Shown: positions 22,952 to 34,375 of the stretch, one piece after another
Numbering within the stretch: the stretch's first letter is position 1
Layout: each line of letters begins with the position of its first letter
Assembly: GCA_030704615.1 (NCBI GenBank)
Contig: CM060732.1
Location: 47,041,053-47,101,052 of the forward strand
Reading direction: 5' to 3'
Source: Takakia lepidozioides
Taxonomy: Eukaryota; Streptophyta; Takakiopsida; Takakiales; Takakiaceae
Length of the DNA stretch: 60,000 nt
Notes under the pieces: model-generated
Seen by the model: the letters and a program-made list of their open reading frames with translations, nothing else
Told to the model about the DNA's origin: nothing
Database searches by the model: none
Position numbers and translations under genes: made by a program

Positions 22952-24564
22952 AGGTATGCACAAATAGCAGCACCATTGAGCAAACTACTGAAGAAAGATG
23001 CAGTGTTTGCCTGGACAGCTGAATGTCAACAGGCGTTTGAGGAACTTACACTGTTAGTAACAACTACACCTGTGCTGATTAACCCTCACTGGCATGTAGT
23101 ATTTCATGTTCACTGCGATGCATCAGGAGAAGCGTTGGGAGCGGTGTTAGCCCAGAATGTTACAGGAAATATAGATTCACCTGTGTACTATGCTAGCCGG
23201 TTGATGAACAGTGCTGAAAGGAACTATAGCACAACGGAAAGAGAAGCATTGGCAATGATCTATGCAGTGAAGAAATTCAGGCATTACCTGTTGGGCAAGA
23301 AGTTTATGTTCTATGTGGATCACCAGGCTCTGATATACCTGGTAAACAAACCTCTGATAAGCGGGAGAATAGCAAGATGGTTGATAATCTTGCACGAGTT
23401 TGAGTTCGAGGTTGTGTACAAGCCTGGGAGACTGCATCTTGTGGCGGATCATTTGTCACGGTTATCAACAGGAGAACCAGCCACAGGAATAGATGATCAA
23501 TTACCAGATGCGAGTCTCTTTGCAGTGGAGGTGCAGGGAAGTGCAGATGACTGGTTAGATTGGCAGTGGCCAATCAGATACTACCTTGCTCATGGTCAGT
23601 GCCCACCTAGTTATGGTAAGGAGCAGAGGAAGAGAATCGCTATCAAAGCTTTACCTTATACTATGGTAGGAAGCAGAATGTATAAGCTAGGACCTGATGG
23701 AGTACTAAAACGATGCTTGTACCACCATGAAGTAAATAAAATTTTGGCGGAAGTTCATAAAGGAGTGGCTGGAGGTCATTTTGGAGAAGAGACTACCAGT
23801 AGGAAGATACTACTCGCAGGATACTGGTGGCCTACTTTGTTCAAAGATGTACACGAGTATTGTCAGAAGTGTGATGAATGTCAGAGGCTAGGACCTTTGC
23901 AGACATCTGGAAGGATGGCCTTGCATCCTACAATGCCTACGGAACCATTTCAGAAATGGGGTTTGTTGGACCAATTAACCCACCAGCCAAGAATACACGA
24001 AACATGTACATAATTATAGCCACTGATTATACTACAAAGTGGGTGGAAGCTAAAGCTTTGAGGGACAACACAGCCAAGTCCACAGCAAGGTTCCTGTACG
24101 AGAACATACTTACACGATTTGGCTGTCCCTTAGAATTTATCAGTGATCAGGGAAGTCACTTCATGAATAAAACCATTGAGTTGTTGACTAAAGAGTTCAT
24201 GATTGTACATAGAAAGAGTACAACATATTACCCACAGGGTAATGGGCAGGCAGAGGCTACCAACAAAATACTATGTACTATCTTGGCTAAGATAGTCAAT
24301 ACAAACAGAACGGATTGGGATACAAAGCTGCTGACAGCTTTGTGGTCATACAGGACTTCATATAAAGTCACCACTAAGTATACACCATTTCAATTAGTTT
24401 ATGGTATGGAAGCCTTACTTCCAGTGGAATTCCTGTTACCTACCATGAGAACGGAGTGGGGAAAGAGAATGGAATTGCAAGATTCCATTAAGGTCAGGAA
24501 ACATGAATTATACCATGTGGAAGAAGTATGTGCTGATGCAGCTGATAATATGACCAGAATTTAG
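22952..24564 (+). pseudogene. G2 RNase H and integrase, with lost catalytic Asp
   Basis: RNase H is intact in sequence (HCDASGEALGAVLAQ, TTEREALAM, VDHQALIYLV). The integrase zinc domain follows. At about 23960 seven bases are missing relative to G1, which deletes the LDFLG segment holding the first catalytic Asp and shifts the frame. The second Asp (FISDQGSHF) and the Glu region (NGQAEATNKILC) remain. A TAG at 24562-24564 then separates the core from the C-terminal domain. The integrase cannot be functional as it stands. Confidence 0.8.
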
Positions 24565-26481
24565 ATGAAGAGAAAGGAACAGTTTGATGAAGGCAAGTTA
24601 AAGACTTTTAAGACGGGGGATTTGGTTCTATGGTTGCAGAAGAAAGGAAAGATTCAAGCTTCTAAGCTTAAATCACCATGGAAAGGACCTTATGTCATAC
24701 AAAAGATGTATGATAATAACACCGCCATGTTACAAACCATTAACAAAGAAATGATGGGAAGAGTCAATGCCAATAAGTTGAAGGGGTACAGTGGTATCCA
24801 TGACAAACCCTTGCAGCATGATTTGCATGTTGAAACGCAAGAGCAGTCACGGGCTGCACCAGTGTTACGAACGGAGTATGGAGTAGCACTTGTCGCTAGG
24901 CCCAGCATATATGACCAGGGCGGGCAAAACAAACGTGACACAGCCTATCACAGCCCATCAAGGCAAAGCACAGCCTATCACAGCCCAGCACGGCGCAACA
25001 CAACCTATCACAACCTACCACAGCGTGTCACAGCCTATCACAGCTTACCACAGTGCATCACAGCCTATCACAGCGTAACACAGTATGACACAGCCTGTCA
25101 CAGCTCAACACAACCTACTAGGGTTACACGATCCATAGAATCAGTGACAGGTGGACGCATAACAACTTCAAGAAAATGGCTGACGGAAGAAAAAACGGAA
25201 ACTAGTTTAAAAATAGACACGTGGAAGTCAGGGCGCGACACACAGCTGAGAAGGAAGTGCAAGAACAGGTGTCATAAAGAAAGAGGACAAGAACGGCCGT
25301 CAAAAGGGATGAAAGGCGGGCCCATTAATGAATACGGAAAAATGGAAACGGAACGAACGGCAAGTACAGAAAAGCGAAATTCTTGTCACATGTGTGATCC
25401 TAGTGGACTATCCAGCAGGGAAAGTCCACCAAAGAAAATAAAATCTAAAATCCAGTCACAGCGGATACAGCCAATAGAAAACCAGAGAAATGATCAAGAA
25501 AATGGAGAGAAATTGAGCGCAAGAGGCGGCGTCGTTCTGAGTAACGGGCGTCTCGACGGGACAGACCATCAATGCTATAGCTTGGAAACTATGGAGGAAC
25601 TAACAGACTATACGCTCGCAATATTACTTACGCAGTGGCATAGACACGAAAGAACAGAGCGGAGCTTTTCTCTTGAGCGATGCTTGCAAGCCCCGCAGGC
25701 TTACAAGAAATTACCCATAGCTTTCTGTGGCAACCATACGTTTATGCTTTGTGCACTACAGGCATTTCTGCAGTTGTTACAGCCAAAACAGTTCTTTGAG
25801 TCTAAAATGAAGAGAGTGAGAGGAATGGAAGAAATCAGGGTGAAGAGTACCACAATTCTGCAGAAACAAACGATTGCTACCCCACAGGCGATACAGATAC
25901 TGGAGGAGCTGAGATTGCAAGGATTGCAAAGCATAGATTGGACATTACACCATAGAAAGTACATGTTACAATTTTTGCAGAACTTTGAGCCAAGGACAGG
26001 AACAACAACGGTGAAGGGAGTTGAATTAATGATTACTCCCCTATACCTCCAGCAATTGTTTCGATTGCCCGCAGGTCAGGTGCATGTGGAGGAACACAGG
26101 GCAAGACTGCAAATAGGGGACTTATTCCAAGAAGGGAGTTTATTTAAACTCAGGGTTATGCTTGTACCAAGGCTGTGTACCCAGGGCTAAAAGAGGTAGG
26201 CCAGGTATTGAACATTCTGATTGCCATGAAACAGAACCAACAGTATTTGAGCAGATCCTTCACGGAGGAAATACTCAAAGCCCTGAAGGGACAAGAGGTA
26301 CAAATGGGCGGACATAATGTACAACGCACTGGTGGAGGAGATGAAAAGATTACAAGGTACTACCGCAAGTCTCCTATCATAGTGTCTGGCCCAATCATTG
26401 CTCAAATAATTCTTGATTCTGGCGTACTTGATGCGCAAGAAAGAAAGGAGATGGGAGTGTTTGAGCCAGAAACGAGATTTG
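24565..26481 (+). pseudogene. G2 integrase C-terminus and downstream 3' ORF
   Basis: The start matches an integrase GPY/F-type C-terminal domain (FKTGDLVLWLQKKGK, LKSPWKGPYVIQKM). The frame runs on through an in-frame CACAGCC array into a long basic region and then a hydrophobic, Leu/Gln-rich segment (25650-26190) of unknown function. A frame change near 26180 leads to a further open stretch to 26480. Some plant gypsy lineages carry an extra ORF in this env-like position, so this is probably that ORF, in decay. It is interrupted at 26482 by a DNA transposon and continues at 38588. Confidence 0.6.
24938..25115 (+). repeat. CACAGCC array inside coding sequence
   Basis: Tandem variants of TATCACAGCC/TATCACAG, in frame with the integrase C-terminal ORF, encode a YHS-rich repeat. 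The unit matches that of the LTR arrays, but the position is internal to the element. Confidence 0.8.
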
Positions 26482-26495
26482 CTATTTCATGAGCA
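26482..26495 (+). repeat. Left terminal inverted repeat of insertion D
   Basis: CTATTTCATGAGCA is the exact reverse complement of 38574-38587. Further ATGAGC units follow to about 26545. The GAGC units recall the GTGAGCG units of the 7412-18741 transposon. Confidence 0.65.
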
Positions 26496-26659
26496 TGAGC
26501 GGCATGAGCAGAGTAGTAACACAATCGGTTTTTCATGAGCAGAATTACAAATTTCGAAATAAAAAACAATAAAACATAATTTAATGCAATGTGTCAGGAA
26601 AACAAATAATTATTCGGCCCCTTGAGGGAAAATTGCACTTTTGACAGTTGTGCTCATGA

Positions 26660-27060
26660 AATTTCGTCTTCGCTCATGCCAATTCCCAGCGACATGTGCA
26701 AATATGGCGCCGAATTTCGCGGTAATAGGGTCCGTACCTGAAAAAACGGCGACGTTTTCGCGGCAATAGGTCTGTCTGGCGAAAAATGGTGCCGAATTCC
26801 GCTGGCTACAGGTCCCCTCATGACAGGTAATTCGGCGCATTTTTCCAGTGCATGTTCGGACTTAGCCAGTTTTCGGCCCAAAAAAGAGAAATTCGGCGCC
26901 ATTTTTCCAGACACGGTACCAGTGCATGTTGGGACTTAGCGAGTTTTCGGCCCCCAAAAAGAGAAATTCGGCGCCATTTTCCCAAACACAGGTACCAGTG
27001 CATGTTGGGACTTAGCGAGTTTTCGGCCCCAAAAAAATTCGGCGCCATTTTTCCAGAAAT
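26660..27060. repeat. GGCGCC-centred repeat block, left
   Basis: Repeated units of about 70-80 bp contain AAATTCGGCGCCATTTTTCC and GGACTTAGCGAGTTTTCGGCC. The motif is related to the large array at 30405-32910. Confidence 0.8.
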
Positions 27061-27293
27061 GGCCCCACAACTGCTTCTGTTGGATCTCAGTTTGAATGGA
27101 ATATTGCCTCATTCCAGGAGTTTTGGGGGTCATTTCATTACACTGCCAAAAAAAAGTCTGATACACAAAAGCAAAAGCATTTGAAAATATCCATATGGAG
27201 GATTCCGTTTGCCCCATCATGATTTCTTCTGGAATCCCTAAGGAGGAGTTTGTGCAGCTCGTCCACGCTCACGCCGGTGCATGAATAAAGTCA

Positions 27294-30200
27294 TCAATAG
27301 TCACGTTCATCCTCAACCTCTTCTTTCAGGTAAATGGTAATACAGATGCTTGCACGGATAATACTTCGAACCCTTCTTTGCTTCATCAACGAGAAGTCCG
27401 TACATTTGCAAGTCGGCTCCACTCCAATCGTAATTGTGTATACATCGTCGTGTACAGCCGAGCCGGCCGTTGCCATCCGATACACACGCCCAAGGCCGGG
27501 TGGGGGTACGTCCACGGAGCTCTAATAGTGCAAGCCATCCCAAGAGCATTGGCAATCCGAGTCTCATTCAACTTGTTGGAGTGTGTCGTCTCTTCACTCT
27601 TCCGATCGCATTGTGGATGTGCAGAATTGTCCCAATCCGTCTCTACTGGACCGATGCAGTCTGCAATGGCTGGGTCTGAGGAAACCGGAAATGCGTGGGC
27701 CGGGATGTCTGTGCGTTGCCACCATTCGAAATCCTGACTGCAGATAGAGCATCCGCCTCATTCTGAGAGAGGCTGCAACCCGGTGCAACAGGCCAGACGC
27801 CGGAGGCTCCGGCATTCCCTGAATCCCGTACTTGGGCTTGCCAAATACACAGGTCATTATGTCGTGCCTACAGAACCAAAATGTCTGCGTTGTGGCGTGA
27901 GCAAATGTGGGAGTCAAAAATCTGCCGCTGAAACAAGGTGCAGATACAGCACCGTGTGGGTTCCTCCGAATCATCTCACACAGCCGTGCTCTCGTATCCA
28001 CCCGGGATGGCGCAACACTTCCTCGAAATGCCGGCAATGTCCTCGCAATTCTCCACTGTGACTCCGACACTCTTGTCTCCACAATGGGAATGGTTGTATG
28101 GCTTTACTACAGATGGCTCGTATATGTTGCCGGGGCACGCGCCCTGTGCCTCAAAGGAGATGGCGATCTTGAACGTGCAGGACTTCCGGTGCTCGACGAG
28201 AACCTCCTCGGACAACATCACCGCGACCACGGGGAGAGGGAGCGGCGAATATTCTGTCAGCTCGCCATGAATTCCTCTTCTCCGCCAGGTGCCTCGTCAA
28301 GTCTTCGTCTCACGGGACGGGTATGAACATCTCCTTCCAAATTGTTGGCCTCTTCGCAGCAAGCAATGCTGTTCCCGAAGGCCCTCTCGCAAGGCCGCCG
28401 ACCACTTCCGAGATTCTTCGATCTGGAGGCAGTCCGCGATCAGCATTTCCTGCCTGTCCGGCCCAAGCCCCACTGTTTCCCTTTCAAGAACTCGTTGTAA
28501 CCTGCATTGCTGCACTAATTGACCTCACCATGTCCTCCTGTTTGTGGCAGTGAGGATGTCCACCAGATGCGCCGCCCAGAGGAGGCACGCTAGGAAGAGT
28601 GCACTGATTCGGCCATGTTTGTCGGGCATGTCGGCTGTCGGCGAGTCGAGAACACATTTCCTGCACAAGCACATGTTGAGGTTCAAGCAAGTTACAAATA
28701 TGGCCAAGAATAATATCCAAACGGGAAGCGAATTCGTGCAACTCACCTCCCGCATATAGTCGCCGAACTGGAGGAAACGTAATGCCACCATGCTAGCCAA
28801 CTGACCATTGCTCCTTCGTCTTGATTTCTTACAGCACCTGACGATGTCCACCAGCCCGTATGCATGCAAACTGTGTCTCCTGGCCAATGCATCTTATGGG
28901 CGGCTTGGAGCTATATACTGTTTGGGTTTGGCACCCGGTCTCAACTTAACCTCCTCCTGAAACGAGCTGCTCTGCTTCGTTGGGCAGCTCCCCCGAGTTC
29001 CCCCTCGCCAATTTGTGACAATGGGAACCAACGTTGTATGCAAGCTCGGGGCGGTCAGGGACAAACGTGCTGCAACACATAGAACTGCTTGGCATTACAA
29101 ACGACATGCAGTGTGGTGGTTCTTTGCAATGCGCACACTTAAATGTGGAGTTCGAACCTTCTCCTGAGCTCGAAATGTTGCGTGAGGACCTGTGGCCTGT
29201 CCAATCGGTCTCGTTCTTGTGACCTCTGGATTTAAAGTGGAAGCAAGTTGGGGGAAGAAAACACCGCAACGCGCCCGCACAAACAACGTAGTAGCGCATC
29301 CGCACACCTCAAGCATCTTCATGCTGGTGGTTTTGGTAACGCACCAAGGATGACCGTCATGTTTTCTATCCATATCTGTCAACATTCGGATGCCCTCGAG
29401 TAGTCCGCCCGAGGAGGGAACTCAAAGAAGATATTACCGTCGACGTCGGCGGGAAGGCATGTAACCGATTTATTTAATTGCGAACTTGCTGTAGTCCAGC
29501 CCGGCCAGCTTCGACCGGTGTCCCTCCAGGTGAAGCCCTCGCAGAATTTCTAGAATAGATCGAACTGCGGTGCTCGTGCTGGGAATATGACTCCCTCCTC
29601 CCCTAACGTCCATTGAGGACTTGCCTGATCTCCAGGACGACCTCGGAACTTCCATGACCTCGTCTGAGTCGGACAGGTTGTGAAACAACCGGTTCTCGGT
29701 CGTCTTCATGGATGGGTTCAGCTCTGGATTTACTTCGTTGCGGGACTTCTCTTTTCTTTGAGGTACCCACTCTTCTGATTCGCGGATTGTTCGTGGAAGG
29801 CGCCAGGATAGCGGTGCATTTGGCGGGCAAATGAAGTCCCCAACAGCCCTGTATATGACGCTGTCCGATGGTGGGAACTCGCCATTCCCTGCCCGAAATC
29901 ATCGTGGAGCACAACAATACTCTCGACAACAAGGCCGTGTTTGAGTCCTTTCTTTCCTCCTCCAAAAAAACCGACCCCGGTTTCAGGTGGTATCGAACGC
30001 ACAAATATTTCTCCTCACCTGGCAGGTGTCCCATCTGCACGGAAATGAAAGCTCTATGCTCGTGAGGAGGGCAGTACACACTGTAGCGGCTCGGGTTTTC
30101 CGCCATGGGAGATGTGCACACAAGACTGCCAGGATGGCGTGCGGGGAGCTCCCTGGTAGAAGGGGGTGCAGCGATGGGAATGAATGCGATGCCGATTTGT

Positions 30201-30317
30201 CCGAGCGACGAAGCCATCCAAATCCAGGGAGCCAACTATCTCAAAATCCACAGTCAGAGGGTTTAATGAACCTTGTCTCCGGACTGCGGCCCCTGGTCTT
30301 TGCGCAATAACTGCCAA
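27294..30317 (-). pseudogene. Decayed SWIM-domain transposase, copy 2
   Basis: Fragments in several minus-strand frames follow the same order as the intact transposase at 14603-18118. Near 30000 is an N-terminal PGSVFLEEE piece. At about 29385-29300 is MDRKHDGHPWC, the counterpart of MDKKHDGHPWC. DDE-region remnants lie around 28300-28900. The C-terminal PPPGLGRVYRMATAGSAVHDD piece leads to a SWIM remnant (TCKCTDF, about 27490-27400). Many stops and frameshifts break it. The family link rests on shared order and motifs and is solid; individual domain limits are rough. Confidence 0.75.
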
Positions 30318-30404
30318 CGGTATGCAGTCAGAAAGTGGAGGGGCCGTCCGGATGATGATGACGGCTGAAGGGGAGGAGAAGCCGGCACCGTGCCATCACA
30401 TTAC

Positions 30405-31430
30405 TACCCCCGAATGGAAATTCGGCCCCACAATATCCAACAGAGGAAGCCCGGATGAAGTCGCCTCGGGCGCAGAGGCCGGAGGATGTGTGCGACAGAG
30501 AACATCCCCGGGATGGAGATTCGGCGCCGAATTTCCATCCGGGCCCCCCAAAGGGAGTCGTGGTCGGGGGTCAGGCGAAAATGGACGGCATTAATAAAAA
30601 CATCCCCAGATGGAAAAAACGGCGCCGAATTTCCATCCGGGCGGTTCGGATGCAGTCGGGGAGGGGGGAGTGGCCTACACTTGGCCGTCACATTTCAACC
30701 CCCGGACGGAAATTCGGCACCGAATATCGAACAGGGGACGCCCGGATGAAGTCGCCTCGGGCGCAGAGGCCGGCGACTGTGCGACAGAGATCCCCTGGAC
30801 GAGAAGATTCGGCGCCGAATTTTCATCCGGGCCCCCCCAAAGAAAGTCTTGTCGGGGGGTTCAGACCGAAAACTGGCCGACATAAAACCTTCCACAGATG
30901 GGAAAACGGCGCCGAATTTCAATTCGGGGCCGTTCCAATGCAGTCGGGGGAGAAGGGAGAGGTCGGCACCTGGCCGTCATATTTCAACCCCGGGACGGAA
31001 ATCGGCACCGAATATCCCAAAGAGCGGCCAAGAGGCGGCACCTCTCCGACAGAGACCATCCCCGGATGGAAATTCGGCGCCGAATTTCCATCCAGCAGGT
31101 AAGTGGAATCCCGGATGGATGGAGATTCGGCGCCGAATTTCCATCCAGCAGGTAAGTGGAATCCCGGATGGATGGAGATTCGGCGCCGATTTCCATCCAG
31201 CAGGTAAGGGAAATCCCGGATGGATGGAGATTCGGCGCCCGAATTTCATCCTGCAGGTAATTCGAATACGGATGACTGGAAATTCGGCGCCGAATTTCCA
31301 TCAGCACGTCAGCATCCGCCATAAATGGAAATTCGGCGCCGAATTTCCATCCAGCAGGTAAGCAGATCGGTGCCGTATGGATATTCGGCGCCGAATTTCC
31401 ATTCGCACTGTATTTCTGAGCCAGGAGGGA
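30405..31430. repeat. Palindrome array with GAAATTCGGCGCCGAATTTC core, left half
   Basis: More than a dozen copies of the GGCGCC-centred palindrome are flanked by CATCCGGG/CCCGGATG and GCAGGTAA spacers. Units change from about 150 bp with long spacers (to about 31050) to about 60 bp tandem units (31070-31400). The open frames here are side effects of the repeat. Confidence 0.9.
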
Positions 31431-31690
31431 ATACCTTCGTGCAGGTAATTCCGAGATGAGAATTACCTTCGTGCAGGTAATTCCAGATGAGAATTACCTT
31501 CCTGCAGGTAATTCCAGATGAGAATTACCTTCTGCAGGTAATTCCATTCGATGTGAATTCCGCGTCCAGATTTACCTGCACGAAGGTAATTTCAATCGCT
31601 GAATTACCTGCACGAAGGTAATTCTTATCTGGGAATTACCTGCACGAAGGTAATTCTCTCTGGGAATTACCTGCACGAGGTAATGCCACG
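31430..31690. repeat. Mirror block of AATTACCT...GGTAATT units
   Basis: About four units of TTACCTTCGTGCAGGTAATT in one orientation (31430-31560) are followed by about four in the reverse orientation (AATTACCTGCACGAAGGTAA, 31590-31690). The pair forms an inverted repeat with arms of about 100-130 bp. It sits within the palindrome array. Confidence 0.85.
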
Positions 31691-31699
31691 CTCAGAATA

Positions 31700-32910
31700 C
31701 AGGCGAATGAAATTCGGCGCCGAATATCCATTTGGCACCGATTCGAATTACCTGCAGGATGGAAATTCGGCGCCGAATTTCCATTTATGCAGGATTCCAC
31801 TTACCTGCTGGATGGAAATTCGGGCGCCGAATTTCCATTCATCCGGGATTCGAATTTACCTGCAGGAGGGAATTCGCCGCCGAATTACCTGCTTGAGGGA
31901 AATTTGGCGCACCGCCCTAACTCCGCGGATGGAAATTCGGCGCCGGATTTCCATCCGCGCGCTTCCGAATTACCTGCATGAGGGAAATTTCCACCGCGCC
32001 CTACCTCCGCGGATGGAAATTCGGCGCCGGATTTCCATCGCGCGCTTCCGAAATTACTGCATGAGGGAAATTCCACCGCCGCCCTACCTCCAGCGGATGG
32101 AATTCGGCGGCCGGATTTCCGTCCGCGCGCTTCCGACTTACCTGCATGAGGGAAATTTCCGGCGCCGCCCTACCTCCGCGGATGGAAATTTGGCGCCGGA
32201 TTTCCGTCCGCGCGCTTCCGAATTACCTGCGTGAGGGAATTTCCGGTGCGCCCTAACTCCGCGGATGGAAATCGGCGCCGGATTTCCATCCGCGCGCTTC
32301 CGAATTACCTGCATGAGGAAATTTCCACCGGCCCTACCCTCCAACCAACCACCCCCCACCCCCCCCCCCTACCCCACCTCCCCCCCACCGCGGATGGAAA
32401 TTCGGCGCCGGATTTCCATCCTGCGCGTCCGAATTACTGCGTGAAGGAAATTTCCGGCGCCGCCCTAACTCCGCGGAGGAAATGCGGCGCCGGATTTCCA
32501 TCCGCGCGCTTCCGAATTACCTGCATGAGGGAACTTTCCACCGCGCCCTACCTCCGCGGATGGAATTTGGCGCCGGATTTCCGTCCGCGCGCTCCGAATT
32601 ACATGGTGAGGGAAATTTCCGGCGCCGCCCTAACTCCGCGGATGGAAATTCGGCGCCGGATTTCAATCCGCCGCGGCTCCGAATTACCTGCATGAGGGGA
32701 ATTTACACCGCCGCCTACCTCGCGGATGGAAATTCGGCGCCGATTTCCGTCCGCGCGCTTCCCGAATTACCTGCGTGTGAGGGAAATTTCTGGGCGCAGG
32801 CCTTACTTCCCGGATGGAAAATTCGGCGCCGGATATCCATCCTGCTGCGCTCCGAATACCTGCAGGATGAAATCCGTCGCCGGAATTCAATCGTGCAGCG
32901 CTCCGAATTA
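31700..32910. repeat. Palindrome array, right half
   Basis: This continues the GGCGCC array with units of about 90-100 bp. Each unit has GGATGGAAATTCGGCGCC, then GGATTTCC, then CGCGCGCTTCCGAATTACC, then TGCATGAGGGAAATTTCC. The array is degenerate, with many small indels. A C-rich tract lies at 32340-32390. Confidence 0.9.
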
Positions 32911-33875
32911 CCTCTACGTTGGAATTCCGGGACTGTTTACGTCGATTTTCATTCCGACATGGAGGGCTTCATCGACATTTGGGGCAATAAATGTCAGAAC
33001 GGCCGTCGGTTATTATTCGGGGTGGCGACGCATGGCTTCCTGGACAAGTAACCTATCTCATGCTAAACTTGGCTTAAAACATGGTTATTCCAGGCATGTA
33101 CCCCAAAGAAGGAGATCTTTTTGGCGGGACTTATGCCGCCTGAAGGGCGTGGCTCTCCTGAGAGAGACCTCAAATCCAGACTTGGCGGCGGAAGTTGAAG
33201 CTCTGTTACTACGGACGACGGCCAATCTCTTCGCATGGCCACACTGAAGCCTCAGCAGGAGATTCCAGTGTCTTGCTCACAACATGCGCCAACTGAAGCC
33301 GAGAGTACTCCTCAGGCAAGCCACTTCGCTTTTGGTTTGTTCGATTTTTTTTTTGCTTTCGTGTTTCCCTCGCTTTGTTTTTGCATCTTCATCCTGGCTT
33401 TGCTGTATGAGTGAACTTTAGATAGTTGAGTGACCTAGATTGTTGGCAATGCGTGTGCAAATCCGGCCAGCTTGGAGAAGGGTGCTTGTGCTGTACATTC
33501 TTAGGCAATGGTTGCATTTGTTGTCATTGTTGTTGCATGGCTCTCCATTACTTCCTAAACTTGTTATGTTTTCATTTTTGCTACATGATTGGTGCTATGG
33601 TGGGTTGCGCTGCTCGTGCGATGCGCTTTTTGCACGATGTTGGTTTTTCACGATTTTTGTCAAGACAGAGTGACGGACGAGCCCGGCACGCTGGTGGTAT
33701 TATCGACAGCTCCAACTCATCGCATGTTTGTTTGAATCGACCAACTTGGGCGAGAGGGCAAACTTAAACCTTTTGTCTTGGTTGGACGGGAGGACTGCCA
33801 ACGAGATTACGACAGAGTAGGCATTGGGGAGGTTGGTGCAGGCGGCATGCAGTGAAGGATTGAGGACCTGAGGAC
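32911..33875. other. Unassigned sequence left of the assembly gap
   Basis: No recognisable gene. Open frames are short and carry no motif. The segment lies between the palindrome array and the N run, and could include the upstream part of transposase copy 3. Confidence 0.3.
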
Positions 33876-34375
33876 NNNNNNNNNNNNNNNNNNNNNNNNN
33901 NNNNNNNNNNNNNNNNNNNNNNNNNNNNNNNNNNNNNNNNNNNNNNNNNNNNNNNNNNNNNNNNNNNNNNNNNNNNNNNNNNNNNNNNNNNNNNNNNNNN
34001 NNNNNNNNNNNNNNNNNNNNNNNNNNNNNNNNNNNNNNNNNNNNNNNNNNNNNNNNNNNNNNNNNNNNNNNNNNNNNNNNNNNNNNNNNNNNNNNNNNNN
34101 NNNNNNNNNNNNNNNNNNNNNNNNNNNNNNNNNNNNNNNNNNNNNNNNNNNNNNNNNNNNNNNNNNNNNNNNNNNNNNNNNNNNNNNNNNNNNNNNNNNN
34201 NNNNNNNNNNNNNNNNNNNNNNNNNNNNNNNNNNNNNNNNNNNNNNNNNNNNNNNNNNNNNNNNNNNNNNNNNNNNNNNNNNNNNNNNNNNNNNNNNNNN
34301 NNNNNNNNNNNNNNNNNNNNNNNNNNNNNNNNNNNNNNNNNNNNNNNNNNNNNNNNNNNNNNNNNNNNNNNNNNN
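33876..34375. other. Assembly gap, exactly 500 N
   Basis: A run of N of round length, probably a placeholder of arbitrary size. Nothing can be said about its content. Confidence 0.98.

Noticed and set aside
30450-33050. Several open frames of 90-215 codons with ISIR/FGAEFPS-type repeats
   Set aside because: They are translations of the GGCGCC palindrome array; the same peptides appear on both strands.
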